DNA of 64,000 bases from Ilumatobacteraceae bacterium (GTDB lineage: Bacteria > Actinomycetota > Acidimicrobiia > Acidimicrobiales > Ilumatobacteraceae). Positions 1 through 8,687 of this stretch are shown here, one piece after another (the stretch's first letter is position 1; each line of letters starts with the position of its first letter). Position numbers and translations under genes: made by a program. A model generated the notes under the pieces. That model was not told the origin of the DNA and did not search any database. It saw only the letters and a program-made list of their open reading frames with translations. The stretch spans positions 1 through 64,000 of the forward strand of contig JALHOG010000018.1 in NCBI GenBank assembly GCA_022843125.1, read 5' to 3'.

Positions 1-114
1 GTCCACCTCATCGCCGACCACCTCGGCACCATCGACGCCACCGCCTACACCCCCGCCCAACCCAACGGCGCACCAGCCCGCAAGATCGACACCCGCATCG
101 ATCTGCGTAGCTGA
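1..114 (+). CDS. C-terminal end of an unidentified protein (partial)
   Basis: The window opens inside a plus-strand reading frame in frame 1 that runs 37 codons to a TGA at 112-114. The visible tail (ending KIDTRIDLRS) is too short to assign to a family. The PNG-x-P-x-RK-x-D pattern loosely recalls the C-terminus of nucleotide-sugar epimerases, but that is not enough for a call. It converges with the glycosyltransferase gene that ends at 122, leaving 7 nt between the stops. It could belong to the glycan locus that follows, but nothing here proves it. Confidence 0.55.
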   Translation, partial: VHLIADHLGTIDATAYTPAQPNGAPARKIDTRIDLRS

Positions 115-121
115 CGGCCCG

Positions 122-1966
122 TCAGCGGCCGGCCAAGCGCGCCAGGTACGGAGCCAGCTGGCGAGCGAGCACGGCGCGGCCACGGTTCACGAGATGACGT
201 GCCGATGCCGCTCGGGCGCCGTCACCGGTCGACGTTGCCACCCGCGACCAGATCGCACCCTCGTCATGGTGTCGGACCGACGGGAGTGCCAGCGACGCAT
301 CGATCGCTTGCCACGTGCGCTCAGCGACGTCGGCCCATCCCTGCTGGCCGGCGGCAGCGAGCACGGCATCGACGCACGCCGTCTCCTCGGCGTCCGACGT
401 GATGAGCTGCTGGGCGCGACCGGCCCACTCGCCCGGGTCCCAGCTCCCGACGAGGGCGGGCTGCGCAGCGAGAACCTCGTGCAGACCGGTGCCGTCATAA
501 CTCAGCGACGGCGTGCCGACGCACGCCGCTTCGAAGGGCACGAGCCCGAACCCCTCGACGACCGACGGGTACAGGACGATGTCGGCGTTGCGGAGCAACC
601 ACCATTTCGTGGCAGCGTCGACATGTCCGATCGTGCAGATGCGCCTCGCGACATTGTCGGGGAGAGCGGCGACGAGCTCGGCGTCGGCGTCGGTCGAGCG
701 CCCGTAGTACGGCTCGGGACCGGCGATCACGAGTGACCCGGCGTATCCGTGCCGAGCACACAACTCACCGAAGGTGCGGATCGCGTGACCGCGATTCTTG
801 TGGCGGAATGTCGCAGACAGGCACGCGATGAACGGGCCGATATCCGCCAAGGGTGCTGGCGGAGCCGAGGACGGCTCCGGCTCGACATCCACGCCGCACC
901 CCACCACGTGCAACCGGTGCGGGTTCAGGTCGGGGCACTCGGCCACCGCGGAGTTGCGCCCGAAGTCGCTGATGAAGGTGACGCCGTCGGCTGTCCGCAT
1001 CATGTGGCGCTGCAGGTTGCGCACCGTGTGGAACAACGCCGGGCTCGGGTGGTACGACGGGTTCGAGTACCCGATCATGTCGAGCTGCCCCATGAGCGTG
1101 CGCTGCGCCGCGTCGGCGAACCATCGACCGTCGTTCGGGTCGATCGACTGATATGGCCGGTAGGCCACGTCGAACGACCCGCCTGGGCGGCGCGGCACGA
1201 CCTCGACGCCGTCGCCGCTCACGAGCCGCCTGGCGACAGCGTGGAATCGCTCGGGGACCGCGAGCGACACGGCGGCGTCGGGACGGGCGCGTGCGAGCCA
1301 TCGAGCGATGTTCACCACGACGACCTGGGTGCCGTTGTGCAGGTCGTCGCTCACACACTGCCCGTCGATCACCACCCGTACCGGCCGCTGGCGGGTGTCG
1401 GCCCACAACCGGTGTGCGTCGAGGCCGGCGTTCGTGGCTGCGACCGATGCGACGGTGGCACTGGTCCAGGCCGCCTCCTCGGCTGCGGGCACCCCGGCGC
1501 CGGTCCAGCGATAGGCGACCCCTGGAGCGATGACGTGCCGCCATCCTGCATCGGTGAGCCGCTGGGCGACTGCCATCAGGCCGTCGCGCCACGTCCCGTC
1601 GAGCCGAGGCAGTGTCCCGAGGCTGCGCAGCGCTTCGACACGCAACGCGCACAGGTCGGTAGCCGGGAGCAGAACCGTTGGCGCCGGCGGGAGCAAGGGA
1701 TGGCGTGGGATGGTGACGGCCGAGTCGGTCGGGGCGGCAGCGCTCGGTACTGGAGACGCTGACGCCGCCAGCGGATCGCGACAAGCCCCGACCAGCAGCT
1801 CTGCCACATCGCCGCTCAGGGCGACGTCGTGCGCACGCACGACGATGACAGCGATGGTCGTGTCACCGGTCGCGTCGCCGGCCAACAGCGCCTCGATCCG
1901 GCCGACGAAGTCCGCCGCGGTGCAGCCGAGTGGGGCCACGAACTCGGCGAACGCCGGTGCGGTCAC
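122..1966 (-). CDS. Glycosyltransferase family 4 protein with N-terminal extension
   Basis: A 614-aa cytosolic glycosyltransferase. The GT4 catalytic part spans about residues 196-570, with the phosphate-binding FRHKNRG at about 387-393 and the retaining-GT E-x7-E motif in EGFGLVPFEA at 471-480. Residues 1-190 are not GT4-like. Their end (DLCALRV... AGWRHVIAPG) resembles the C-terminal part of a GT2 domain, so the protein may be a degenerate GT2 fused to a GT4. The GTG start overlaps the TGA of the permease gene by 4 nt (1963-1966), so it is the last gene of the ABC-export operon. Sugar donor and acceptor cannot be read from the sequence. Confidence 0.9.
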   Translation of the reverse strand: MTAPAFAEFVAPLGCTAADFVGRIEALLAGDATGDTTIAVIVVRAHDVALSGDVAELLVGACRDPLAASASPVPSAAAPTDSAVTIPRHPLLPPAPTVLLPATDLCALRVEALRSLGTLPRLDGTWRDGLMAVAQRLTDAGWRHVIAPGVAYRWTGAGVPAAEEAAWTSATVASVAATNAGLDAHRLWADTRQRPVRVVIDGQCVSDDLHNGTQVVVVNIARWLARARPDAAVSLAVPERFHAVARRLVSGDGVEVVPRRPGGSFDVAYRPYQSIDPNDGRWFADAAQRTLMGQLDMIGYSNPSYHPSPALFHTVRNLQRHMMRTADGVTFISDFGRNSAVAECPDLNPHRLHVVGCGVDVEPEPSSAPPAPLADIGPFIACLSATFRHKNRGHAIRTFGELCARHGYAGSLVIAGPEPYYGRSTDADAELVAALPDNVARRICTIGHVDAATKWWLLRNADIVLYPSVVEGFGLVPFEAACVGTPSLSYDGTGLHEVLAAQPALVGSWDPGEWAGRAQQLITSDAEETACVDAVLAAAGQQGWADVAERTWQAIDASLALPSVRHHDEGAIWSRVATSTGDGARAASARHLVNRGRAVLARQLAPYLARLAGR

Positions 1967-2799
1967 ATCATCTCGGCGAACCGGTCGGCCCGCCGCACGA
2001 AATATCGGACCCCGCAGTAGAACGCGAGCACCGACCAGAAGACGAGCCAGAGGAAGGTCGGCAGACCAGGAAGCCGGACGTCGTAGAAGACGTTACGGAA
2101 TGCCATCGCAAAGCGGGCCATCGGATTCGCGAGTGCGACCTCGCGGAGGTCGATCCCGAACAGCAACGCTCGCTGCGGGATGAAGGTGACCGGGTAGAGC
2201 ACAGGGGTCATGTAGAAGTAGGCGAGCAGCAGTACCCCGGTCAGGTACTCGATGTCTCGGAATCGCACATTGGCTGCGGTGAGGAAGAGTGCGATCCCAG
2301 ACGCGAACATCACGAGCAAGACGACGAGCACGACCGCCACCGGAAGCAGGTGCAACAGGAACTCACCGGTGAACACGGTCACGATCACGGCAAGGATGCT
2401 GAGTTCGATGGCCAGAGAAACCGCAAGTGCGATGATCGAGGACAGGGGCAGCACGAGCCGTGGGAACCACACGCGAGTGACGAGGCCGCCTGCATTCACA
2501 ATGGTTCCCATGCCCGTGGTCAGCGCAGCGGAGAAGAAGTTGAACGGCAACATACCGGCAAGCAGGAAGAACGCGAATGAGTCGATGCCGCTCGGGTCAC
2601 CAGGCTCCGGTGTCACCTTCAGGTAGTAGCCGAGCATGATCGCGTAGACCGCGGTCATCATCGCAGGTTGCAGGAGCGACCATCCCCAGCCGAGGAAGCT
2701 GCGTCGATAACGGCTGCGCAACTCGCGCTGGGTCAGGTTGCGCATGAGATCGCGGTACTGGGCGGCGTCTCGCAGCGCAGTCAGGACTGGATCAGCCAC
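1963..2799 (-). CDS. wzm: Wzm-type polysaccharide ABC exporter, permease
   Basis: A 278-aa ABC-2 type membrane permease with about six hydrophobic segments. Near the N-terminus it has the family motif RSRYRRSFLGWGWSLL, which lies at the membrane entry of O-antigen and teichoic-acid exporters. It should form the inner-membrane channel with the adjacent Wzt-type ATPase and export a lipid-linked glycan. The open frame extends another 94 codons upstream, but that part is antisense-like and overlaps the ATPase. The GTG at 2799 gives a normal-length protein whose first 8 nt (GTGGCTGA) overlap the ATPase stop, so this start was chosen. Confidence 0.93.
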   Translation of the reverse strand: MADPVLTALRDAAQYRDLMRNLTQRELRSRYRRSFLGWGWSLLQPAMMTAVYAIMLGYYLKVTPEPGDPSGIDSFAFFLLAGMLPFNFFSAALTTGMGTIVNAGGLVTRVWFPRLVLPLSSIIALAVSLAIELSILAVIVTVFTGEFLLHLLPVAVVLVVLLVMFASGIALFLTAANVRFRDIEYLTGVLLLAYFYMTPVLYPVTFIPQRALLFGIDLREVALANPMARFAMAFRNVFYDVRLPGLPTFLWLVFWSVLAFYCGVRYFVRRADRFAEMM

Positions 2800-3979
2800 G
2801 GCTCGACCATGTGCCGCCCAACGCGACGTAGCCCGGCAGCTCGAACTCGTGCCCGCGGGGGTGAACGCTGAGCGAGGCGATGTTCGGGCTCGAGTCGTAG
2901 ACGTGGGCCGAGTGCCGGTCGCGGATCGCCGCCGAAAGGTGGTACGAGCCCGGGAGGAGTTGGACACCGGGGATCGTGTACTCGAGTTCGCCCGCTCCGG
3001 GGCCAATCGCGGCCAAGGTCTCGTCGCGGAGGTGATCGCCCGCGACGACGTGGCCGTCGGCCGAGTGGAAGAGGAAACCAACGCTCAGGTTCTGCAAGCG
3101 GTGATCGGTCTTCCACCGCACGCGGATCGTCACCTCGGCCCCCATCTCAACAGCACCGACGACCTCGTCCCCGGCGCAGACATCGAGGTCGAACTCGATC
3201 TCACCCGACCCGATGTGCTCTCGCCCGTGTGCGTCGACACGCGTCAAAGGACTGACCGACCGGAGATAGTCATTGATGACGTCCTCGGTCCGGCCGACGG
3301 CCCGCACCTGGCCGTGATCGAGCCATACCGCCGAGTCACAGATCTGCTGCACTTGGGCGAGGCCATGGCTGACGAAGATCGCGGTTCGACCGCCGGATCG
3401 GAGCTCGTTCATCCGTTCAAGCGAACGCCGCTGAAACTCCTCGTCGCCGACCGCCAGTACCTCGTCGACGATGAGGATGTCGGGTTCGATCGCCACTGCG
3501 ACAGAGAACCCGAGCCGCGCCTGCATGCCCGATGAGTACGTTTTCACGGCATTGTCGATGGCGTGGCCAAGACCCGCGAAGGCGACGATGTCATCGAATC
3601 GACGATCGAGCTCCGACTGCGACATGCCGAGGATCGTCCCGTTGAGAAAGATGTTCTCCCGCCCGCTGAGCTCCGGGTGGAAACCGGCCCCGAGTTCGAG
3701 CAGTGCCGAGACGCGACCCTCCATATGAACCCGGCCCTTGTCGGGTACCAGAATCCGAGACAGAACCTTCAGCATCGTGCTCTTGCCAGCGCCGTTGGCG
3801 CCGATGAGACCGAGTGTCGTGCCGGCCGGAACTTCGAACGAGACGTCGCGGAGCGCCCAGAACTCCTCGAACACTTCGTTGCCGCGTCGGAGAATCGCTT
3901 GCTTGAGCGTGGAACTGCGCTGCTGATAGATGCGGAACGTCTTCCAGAGATCCTCGACGACCACGTCACCCTTTGGCAC
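2792..3979 (-). CDS. wzt: Wzt-type polysaccharide ABC exporter, ATPase with C-terminal sugar-recognition domain
   Basis: A 395-aa ATPase. The N-terminal ABC domain has Walker A GANGAGKS at about 60-67, signature SSGMQARLGF near 157 and Walker B DILIVDEVLAVGD near 178. After residue 265 comes a beta-rich C-terminal domain like the carbohydrate-binding domain of E. coli O9a Wzt, which recognises a modified glycan end. That fits a locus with methyl- and acetyltransferases. The GTG at 3979 (MPKGDVVVEDL) is 20 nt after the upstream GT stop and begins just before the conserved fold. The longer frame to 4108 overlaps the GT gene and is unlikely. It is translationally coupled to the permease. Confidence 0.93.
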   Translation of the reverse strand: MPKGDVVVEDLWKTFRIYQQRSSTLKQAILRRGNEVFEEFWALRDVSFEVPAGTTLGLIGANGAGKSTMLKVLSRILVPDKGRVHMEGRVSALLELGAGFHPELSGRENIFLNGTILGMSQSELDRRFDDIVAFAGLGHAIDNAVKTYSSGMQARLGFSVAVAIEPDILIVDEVLAVGDEEFQRRSLERMNELRSGGRTAIFVSHGLAQVQQICDSAVWLDHGQVRAVGRTEDVINDYLRSVSPLTRVDAHGREHIGSGEIEFDLDVCAGDEVVGAVEMGAEVTIRVRWKTDHRLQNLSVGFLFHSADGHVVAGDHLRDETLAAIGPGAGELEYTIPGVQLLPGSYHLSAAIRDRHSAHVYDSSPNIASLSVHPRGHEFELPGYVALGGTWSSRG

Positions 3980-3999
3980 TTGAGGAACCCTACCGTCGG

Positions 4000-5265
4000 C
4001 TACAACCGACTCGGAAGCATCGCCAGGAGATCTGTGGCGACCGCAGACCAGGGACGCAGAGGAGCCGGCTCGGCACCGGACGGCGGGTTCATCATGTAGT
4101 CGGCCCACGGTCCGGCATCGTCGCTCGACAAGAACGTGGCTCCTGGAAAGCCTGCTGCAGCTTCCCGGATCGCCGGGCTGTCACCAGCGGCAACGGGGCA
4201 GCCCCGGATCGCCGCCTCCCGAACCGGTAGTCCCCAACCCTCGAAGTGGGACGGGAACAGGAGGGCGCGAGCGGTGCGGTACAGACGGTCCAGCGTGTCT
4301 TCGTCGACCGAACCGAGCAGCACCATGGCGCGGCTGGCGGCGGTCGACTGCTGCAGGATCTCGTGCAGCAGATCGTCCGTTCCCCACCCAGGGGCCCCTG
4401 CGACCACAACACGAGGGACACTGTGCCCTTCTGACTCGATGATGCGGAGAGCGTCATAGATGAGTTCCAAGTTCTTGCGCCGCTCGATCGTACCGACACA
4501 CAAGAACGCGCCAGCGCGCTCAGTCGTGTGCTCGAGCGCGGGGGCGGTCACCGTCTCACCGAGCAACAACACGGCCGTCGGCGGCATCACCAAACCCTCG
4601 GACCCGGCGAAGTCGACCAGATCGGCCCGGGAACGCTCGGAGATGCACGTGATCAGGTCACTGGTGGCGATGATCGACCGGTAGTACCTGCGGAAGAGCC
4701 CTGGATCGTTGTGAAACGCGAGATGGGTGTGGGTCAGCGGAACGAGGTCGTACACCATCGTCACCACCGAGCAACCGGTTCGCCGTTTCAGGTCGAGTAG
4801 TTGACTCGCCAGCTCACCGTCCCAGTCCGCGCCCATCGAGATGACCGTGTCGCCCGCACGGACCAGTTCGGCCAGCCGGGGAGCGCGGTCACGCGGCTGC
4901 TCGCGCCGAAGCCGGAGACCACGCTGCTTCACCGTCCGCGGCAGCTGGTAGACCGCAGACAGCAGGCGGACAATCGGATCGGCTCGCCGGCCGAGGCGGG
5001 ACCGCAGCGCAAGCCGCAGGTCGTCCCGCCACGTCGGGGGAGCGATCGACACCGGTGCGACCGCCCCGGCGCCCGACGCGTACACGGCGCCGGCAAGACC
5101 GGCGTGACGATCGATCTCGACGAGGCCACGCCGGCCGCGCAGCTCGAAGCATCGTGCATCCGGATCCCCGTCGAGGAGCGCCTGGCCGACGTGCCATTCG
5201 ACGCTCGCTATCCCGCTTCGGCCGCGGTTGCGCACCGTCGTCGTGAAGTCGTACCAGATCGTCAC
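4000..5265 (-). CDS. Glycosyltransferase family 4 protein
   Basis: A 421-aa retaining GT-B glycosyltransferase. The C-terminal half has GTIERRKNLELIYDAL (donor phosphate binding) and the E-x7-E motif in FEGWGLPVREAAIRG. The middle has VVTMVYDLVPLTH and CISERSRADL, typical of GT4 mannosyl/rhamnosyltransferase-like proteins. The GTG start at 5265 (MTIWYDFTT) shares a GTGA overlap with the stop of the upstream paralogous GT. The two GTs have the same architecture (WYDFTT/LFNITD opening, YDLxP, CISExxR, ERRKN), so they probably arose by tandem duplication and add successive sugars. Confidence 0.93.
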   Translation of the reverse strand: MTIWYDFTTTVRNRGRSGIASVEWHVGQALLDGDPDARCFELRGRRGLVEIDRHAGLAGAVYASGAGAVAPVSIAPPTWRDDLRLALRSRLGRRADPIVRLLSAVYQLPRTVKQRGLRLRREQPRDRAPRLAELVRAGDTVISMGADWDGELASQLLDLKRRTGCSVVTMVYDLVPLTHTHLAFHNDPGLFRRYYRSIIATSDLITCISERSRADLVDFAGSEGLVMPPTAVLLLGETVTAPALEHTTERAGAFLCVGTIERRKNLELIYDALRIIESEGHSVPRVVVAGAPGWGTDDLLHEILQQSTAASRAMVLLGSVDEDTLDRLYRTARALLFPSHFEGWGLPVREAAIRGCPVAAGDSPAIREAAAGFPGATFLSSDDAGPWADYMMNPPSGAEPAPLRPWSAVATDLLAMLPSRL

Positions 5266-6455
5266 CGTGCCACCACGCCGAGAATCTCGGAGGCTGCGGC
5301 TTCCCATGTCGGCAACGCCAGCGCCGGAAGGGAAGGCGTTTGGGCGAAGCACTCTGCGATCGCCTCCACCCACGGCTGCGTCCGGAGCGGTGGCAGCTCC
5401 TGGCACACCCCGAGACCGGCCTCGCCCAGCGAGGAGCCGGACGCGACGAGACAGGGCGTGCCGTGGGCGAGAGCCTCGGTGACACCGAGCCCCCATCCCT
5501 CATACAACGACGGGTACACGGCACACGCTGCGTGTCGGTAGAGCGCAGCCAAGTGAGCATCGTCGCAGTTCGTGATATGGGCGATCCTCCCGGCGATCGA
5601 ACGATCGTGCCGGAGGCAGTCGACGAGATCGCTGACACCCGATCCGAGCCGCCCGACGAAAACCATGTTGCCGCGAATGCCCGAGTTCGTCATCTCGCGC
5701 ATCGCTCTGTAGAGGACATGATGATTCTTGCGCCGGTCAACAGTCGCGCAATAGATCGCGTATGGCTCCCCGGAGAACAACGTCCGGGCGAACGCATCAT
5801 GGGCGGGTGTCAACGACACCGCTGCGTCGGCACCGAGGCGAACCACGGGCGCCCGTTCCGTGCCGAGCGACGGCAGGTGGCGCAACAGGTCACGGCGGGT
5901 GTGCTCCGAGATGCACATGATGCTCTGAGCCACGCGTTCCATGCGCTCGATATAGCGACGAAAGCCGAGCGGATCCGGCGGAAAAAGCCACTCAGGGTGG
6001 TCGATCGGGATCAGGTCGTAGCACATGCCGACGAACCGCCCGCCGGTCCCGAAGACGTGTCGTTCGGCGACATCGAGCGTGCCGTGGACCCAGTCGAGAC
6101 CGACCGAGACGAGCGTGTCCTCCGCACAGGCATGAACTGGCCGGAGGGGCAGCGCACGCGAGCGATCCCGCCGGCCGAGCCGACGACGCGCCCGCGATGC
6201 AAAGGAACCCGAGCCTGTCGTCGGCGGCGGGTCGACACCGAACCGCTCGACGTACGGTTCCGCTGAGTCGCCGGCGAGCTCGAGAAAGGGCGTGACCGCA
6301 GCGCTGTCGGCTTCCATCAGGCGCCCGTCACGCACGACGACGAAACGGACGTCTGACTGTCCGAGCATGTTGACGGCAAGTCGACGTTCGGTCCTCGTCA
6401 CGCCGTGGTTCGGCGCAGTCCCGACTGCATCGGTGATATTGAAGAGGATCGTCAT
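5262..6455 (-). CDS. Glycosyltransferase family 4 protein
   Basis: A 397-aa GT4 protein beginning MTILFNITDAVG. It has GMCYDLIPIDHPEW in the middle, CISEHTRRDLLRHL, the donor-binding TVDRRKNHHVLYRAM and E-x7-E in YEGWGLGVTEALAHG. The ATG at 6455 overlaps the stop of a 57-aa ORF by 4 nt (ATGA). The open frame continues upstream to 6773, but that part is antisense to real genes. It is a close relative of the next gene in the operon and likely works on the same glycan. Confidence 0.93.
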   Translation of the reverse strand: MTILFNITDAVGTAPNHGVTRTERRLAVNMLGQSDVRFVVVRDGRLMEADSAAVTPFLELAGDSAEPYVERFGVDPPPTTGSGSFASRARRRLGRRDRSRALPLRPVHACAEDTLVSVGLDWVHGTLDVAERHVFGTGGRFVGMCYDLIPIDHPEWLFPPDPLGFRRYIERMERVAQSIMCISEHTRRDLLRHLPSLGTERAPVVRLGADAAVSLTPAHDAFARTLFSGEPYAIYCATVDRRKNHHVLYRAMREMTNSGIRGNMVFVGRLGSGVSDLVDCLRHDRSIAGRIAHITNCDDAHLAALYRHAACAVYPSLYEGWGLGVTEALAHGTPCLVASGSSLGEAGLGVCQELPPLRTQPWVEAIAECFAQTPSLPALALPTWEAAASEILGVVAR

Positions 6456-6625
6456 GTGCCCGCGGTCGACCCGAATGCAGGCGCGGCGGCAAGCCACTCG
6501 ATGACATCGACGTTCGTGGACGGCCATGGCTGCACCACAAGCGTGGCGGGTGTAGCCCTGGCGATCAGCCTGCCACCGGGCAACGCAACGAGCAACGGTG
6601 ACATCTTGGCGACGTGCTCCGTCAC
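6452..6625 (-). CDS. Small ORF (57 aa) coupled between methyltransferase and glycosyltransferase
   Basis: A 57-codon frame that starts with the GTG at 6625, inside the GTGA overlap with the methyltransferase stop. It ends at TGA 6452-6454, inside the ATGA overlap with the next glycosyltransferase. It therefore fills exactly the 166-nt space between the two genes. The predicted peptide begins MTEHVAKMSPLLVALPGG, has a hydrophobic LLVALPGG stretch, and ends WLAAAPAFGSTAGT. No family is recognised. The double coupling argues that it is translated. It could also be the last part of a shortened larger domain. Confidence 0.6.
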   Translation of the reverse strand: MTEHVAKMSPLLVALPGGRLIARATPATLVVQPWPSTNVDVIEWLAAAPAFGSTAGT

Positions 6626-7233
6626 GGACGCGCTGTGATGACGGCGTGCGTGTATGGGATTCGAAGCATCCCCGAAACGATCGTGGTGTCGACATCATCG
6701 AACGACGACGCCAGCAAGGCCCGGTAGCCGTCCTCGTCCCGGGCGTACCGTCCACGGTCAGCCGCAATCGCAAGGCGGGCTGTCAGGCGCTGATCGGGAT
6801 CGAAGACTGGCTCCATCGCGACGAATCGCCCAGAGGGCGAGACCAGCGGCCTGATCGTTGCCGCAAGGGACAGTACGGCATCAGACGGCAGATGATGGAG
6901 CACGCCCGACATCATGATGAGGTCGTAGGGGCCGCGTTCGACGACGATCGAATCAGCTACGTCGGCTACGACGAACTCAGCCGGCGAGCCGCCGTTGAGC
7001 ACGCGTGCGCGATCGATGTAGCCCGCGTTGTGATCGATGCCGAGGTAGCTGCAGCGGTCCGCGAACAGCGCAGCGAAGTCGCCGTAGCCGCACCCCAGGT
7101 CGAGGACGCGACCGCCGGCTGCCACCACGAAGTGGTCGGCAACCAAGCGCTCGAGCGTGCCTGAAGGCAGCACAACGCGCTTGAAGGTGCGGTAGACGAT
7201 CGGCCGGGAGAGGAGACGTTCTCGAAGGTTCAT
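6622..7233 (-). CDS. Class I SAM-dependent methyltransferase
   Basis: A 203-aa methyltransferase of the UbiE/Methyltransf_11 type. SAM motif I is VLDLGCGYGDFAALF near 57-71, followed by the acidic LGIDHNAGYID and a motif with DLIMMSGVLHHLP near 110. It begins MNLRERLLSRPIVYR, an opening often seen in small methyltransferases of polysaccharide clusters. The ATG at 7233 overlaps the acetyltransferase stop by 4 nt. Probably methylates a sugar or lipid precursor of the exported glycan; the target atom cannot be inferred. Confidence 0.9.
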   Translation of the reverse strand: MNLRERLLSRPIVYRTFKRVVLPSGTLERLVADHFVVAAGGRVLDLGCGYGDFAALFADRCSYLGIDHNAGYIDRARVLNGGSPAEFVVADVADSIVVERGPYDLIMMSGVLHHLPSDAVLSLAATIRPLVSPSGRFVAMEPVFDPDQRLTARLAIAADRGRYARDEDGYRALLASSFDDVDTTIVSGMLRIPYTHAVITARP

Positions 7234-7763
7234 CGAAGGCCCTCAGGTTGATCGGCGTCGTAACGCATGACAAGAAGATCCTGCAGGGTTCCATCGAGCA
7301 GCACGGCCCGCTGGAGCCGCGCTTCGTCGACGAAGCCGCACCGGAGATAGACCGCGTGAGCCTGTTCGTTGCTCGCGGCCACCTCCAACCGAACCTGGCG
7401 AAGCCCCAGAGCGACAACGGCATGCTCGCAGGCCAGGCGTGTGGCTGCAGTAGCGAAGCCCTGTCCCCAGAACTCGGGGCCGATCCAGATCCCGAACATC
7501 GAGGTGCGGTGGATCCAGTGGATCTCACTGAGCTGAACCAAGCCGACCGCTTCGTTCCGCTGGTTGGCCACGGCCCAGACGACCTGACTCGGGAACGCTC
7601 CATGTCCGAGCTGCTCGAACCACGATCGCTCGCCCGTCTCATTGATCGGAAAACGACGGCCCAACGCCGGGCCATTGACGCGAGCGTCGTTGCGCCACCG
7701 ACGTGTCGCCGGTAGGTCAGCCGCCTCGACGGCTCGGATCGTGATCCCCGCCTCGGTGGACAT
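7230..7763 (-). CDS. GNAT family N-acetyltransferase (RimJ/RimL-like)
   Basis: A 177-aa GNAT protein. It has the strand preceding the acetyl-CoA loop (GIWIGPEFWGQGFATAATR, matching Q/R-x-x-G-x-G/A) and the C-terminal LEVAASNEQAHAVYLRCGF typical of the RimJ/RimL type. It is the first gene of the minus-strand glycan operon and probably acetylates an amino sugar, as PseH and WecD do in other clusters (inference from context). A TACACT hexamer ends 8 nt upstream of its ATG, so the transcript is nearly leaderless. It is divergent from the methyltransferase at 7827. Confidence 0.88.
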   Translation of the reverse strand: MSTEAGITIRAVEAADLPATRRWRNDARVNGPALGRRFPINETGERSWFEQLGHGAFPSQVVWAVANQRNEAVGLVQLSEIHWIHRTSMFGIWIGPEFWGQGFATAATRLACEHAVVALGLRQVRLEVAASNEQAHAVYLRCGFVDEARLQRAVLLDGTLQDLLVMRYDADQPEGLR

Positions 7764-7771
7764 CGCCGGGG

Positions 7772-7777
7772 AGTGTA
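7772..7777 (-). promoter_or_regulatory. -10 element of the minus-strand glycan operon
   Basis: TACACT on the minus strand, 8 nt before the ATG at 7763. No clear -35 is visible. It stands back-to-back with the plus-strand -10 at 7814, so both operons fire from a 63-bp space. Confidence 0.55.
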
Positions 7778-7813
7778 GCGGCGACCGTGGCGAGGCGCCC
7801 GAGACCCGACGCT

Positions 7814-7819
7814 TATACT
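7814..7819 (+). promoter_or_regulatory. -10 element, leaderless promoter of the methyltransferase-WecE operon
   Basis: TATACT ends 7 nt before the GTG at 7827, so transcription should begin at or next to the start codon. Confidence 0.6.
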
Positions 7820-7826
7820 CGTCTGC

Positions 7827-8687
7827 GTGTCAGACTCCCTCAGTGGCGGCGCCCCCGCCGTCGACGTCCGAGTGATCGAAGCGAATCAGCGCGTCCACTC
7901 TCAGCTCGCTACGCAGTACAACGAAACCGAGCCTCACTTCCGCCCGGAGAACAAGGCCAAGGTGCGTCGACGCCTCGAGTCGATCGCAACCGCCGCCCCT
8001 GGCCGCGACCGCTTGCTAGATCTCGGCTGCGGCACCGGCTTCCTGCTCGACCTTGCACACGATCTCTTCACTCGCCTCGACGGCGTGGATGCGACCCGAG
8101 CGATGCTGGATCGAGTCGATCTGAGCCCGGGCAACATCGTGCTGCACGAGGGGGTGGTCGAGCACCTGCCGTTCGAAGACGCCACGTTCGACGTCGTCAC
8201 CGCCTACTCATTCCTCGATCACCTCGCCGATCACCGCCCTGTCCTGGCCGAGGCGAGTCGCGTGCTCAAGCCGGGCGGCAAGCTCTACGTCGATCTGATT
8301 CCGAACCGCTCGTTCTGGCGAGGCATCTTCGATGCGTCCGAGAGCTCACGAAGCGAACTCGACCCGATCGTCGAGCGTGAGATTCACGAACTCGTCAATC
8401 ACGAAGCCAAGTTGCAGGAGCAGTTCGGTATCGACCCGGTCGATTGGCGTTTCGCCGAGCCGGCGAAGTCGGAGGGCAAGGGGTTCGATGCTGCGACGCT
8501 GCGCCAGGAGACGGATCAGTGCGGGTTCGACTCCGACATTCGCTTCGAGTGGTATCTCGGCCAGGCGGTGGCGATGCACGGCACCTCGATGGAAGCGGCC
8601 GAGCTCATCGACGCCCATCTGCGACGGTTGCTCCCGGTCTCGGCACACCTCTTCAAGTACCTGGTCCTGACCGCGACCAAGCGATGA
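7827..8687 (+). CDS. Class I SAM-dependent methyltransferase
   Basis: A 286-aa methyltransferase with motif I LLDLGCGTGFLLDL near 63-76, a post-I acidic GVDATRAML and LKPGGKLYVDLIPNR near 150. The C-terminal third (about 170-286) is longer than in UbiE-type enzymes and may form a substrate domain. It opens a five-gene operon in which every junction is an overlap or a very short gap. The GTG at 7827 was kept because a TATACT -10 lies 7 nt upstream and leaves no room for a Shine-Dalgarno site. Likely a sugar N-, C- or O-methyltransferase. Confidence 0.9.
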   Translation: MSDSLSGGAPAVDVRVIEANQRVHSQLATQYNETEPHFRPENKAKVRRRLESIATAAPGRDRLLDLGCGTGFLLDLAHDLFTRLDGVDATRAMLDRVDLSPGNIVLHEGVVEHLPFEDATFDVVTAYSFLDHLADHRPVLAEASRVLKPGGKLYVDLIPNRSFWRGIFDASESSRSELDPIVEREIHELVNHEAKLQEQFGIDPVDWRFAEPAKSEGKGFDAATLRQETDQCGFDSDIRFEWYLGQAVAMHGTSMEAAELIDAHLRRLLPVSAHLFKYLVLTATKR

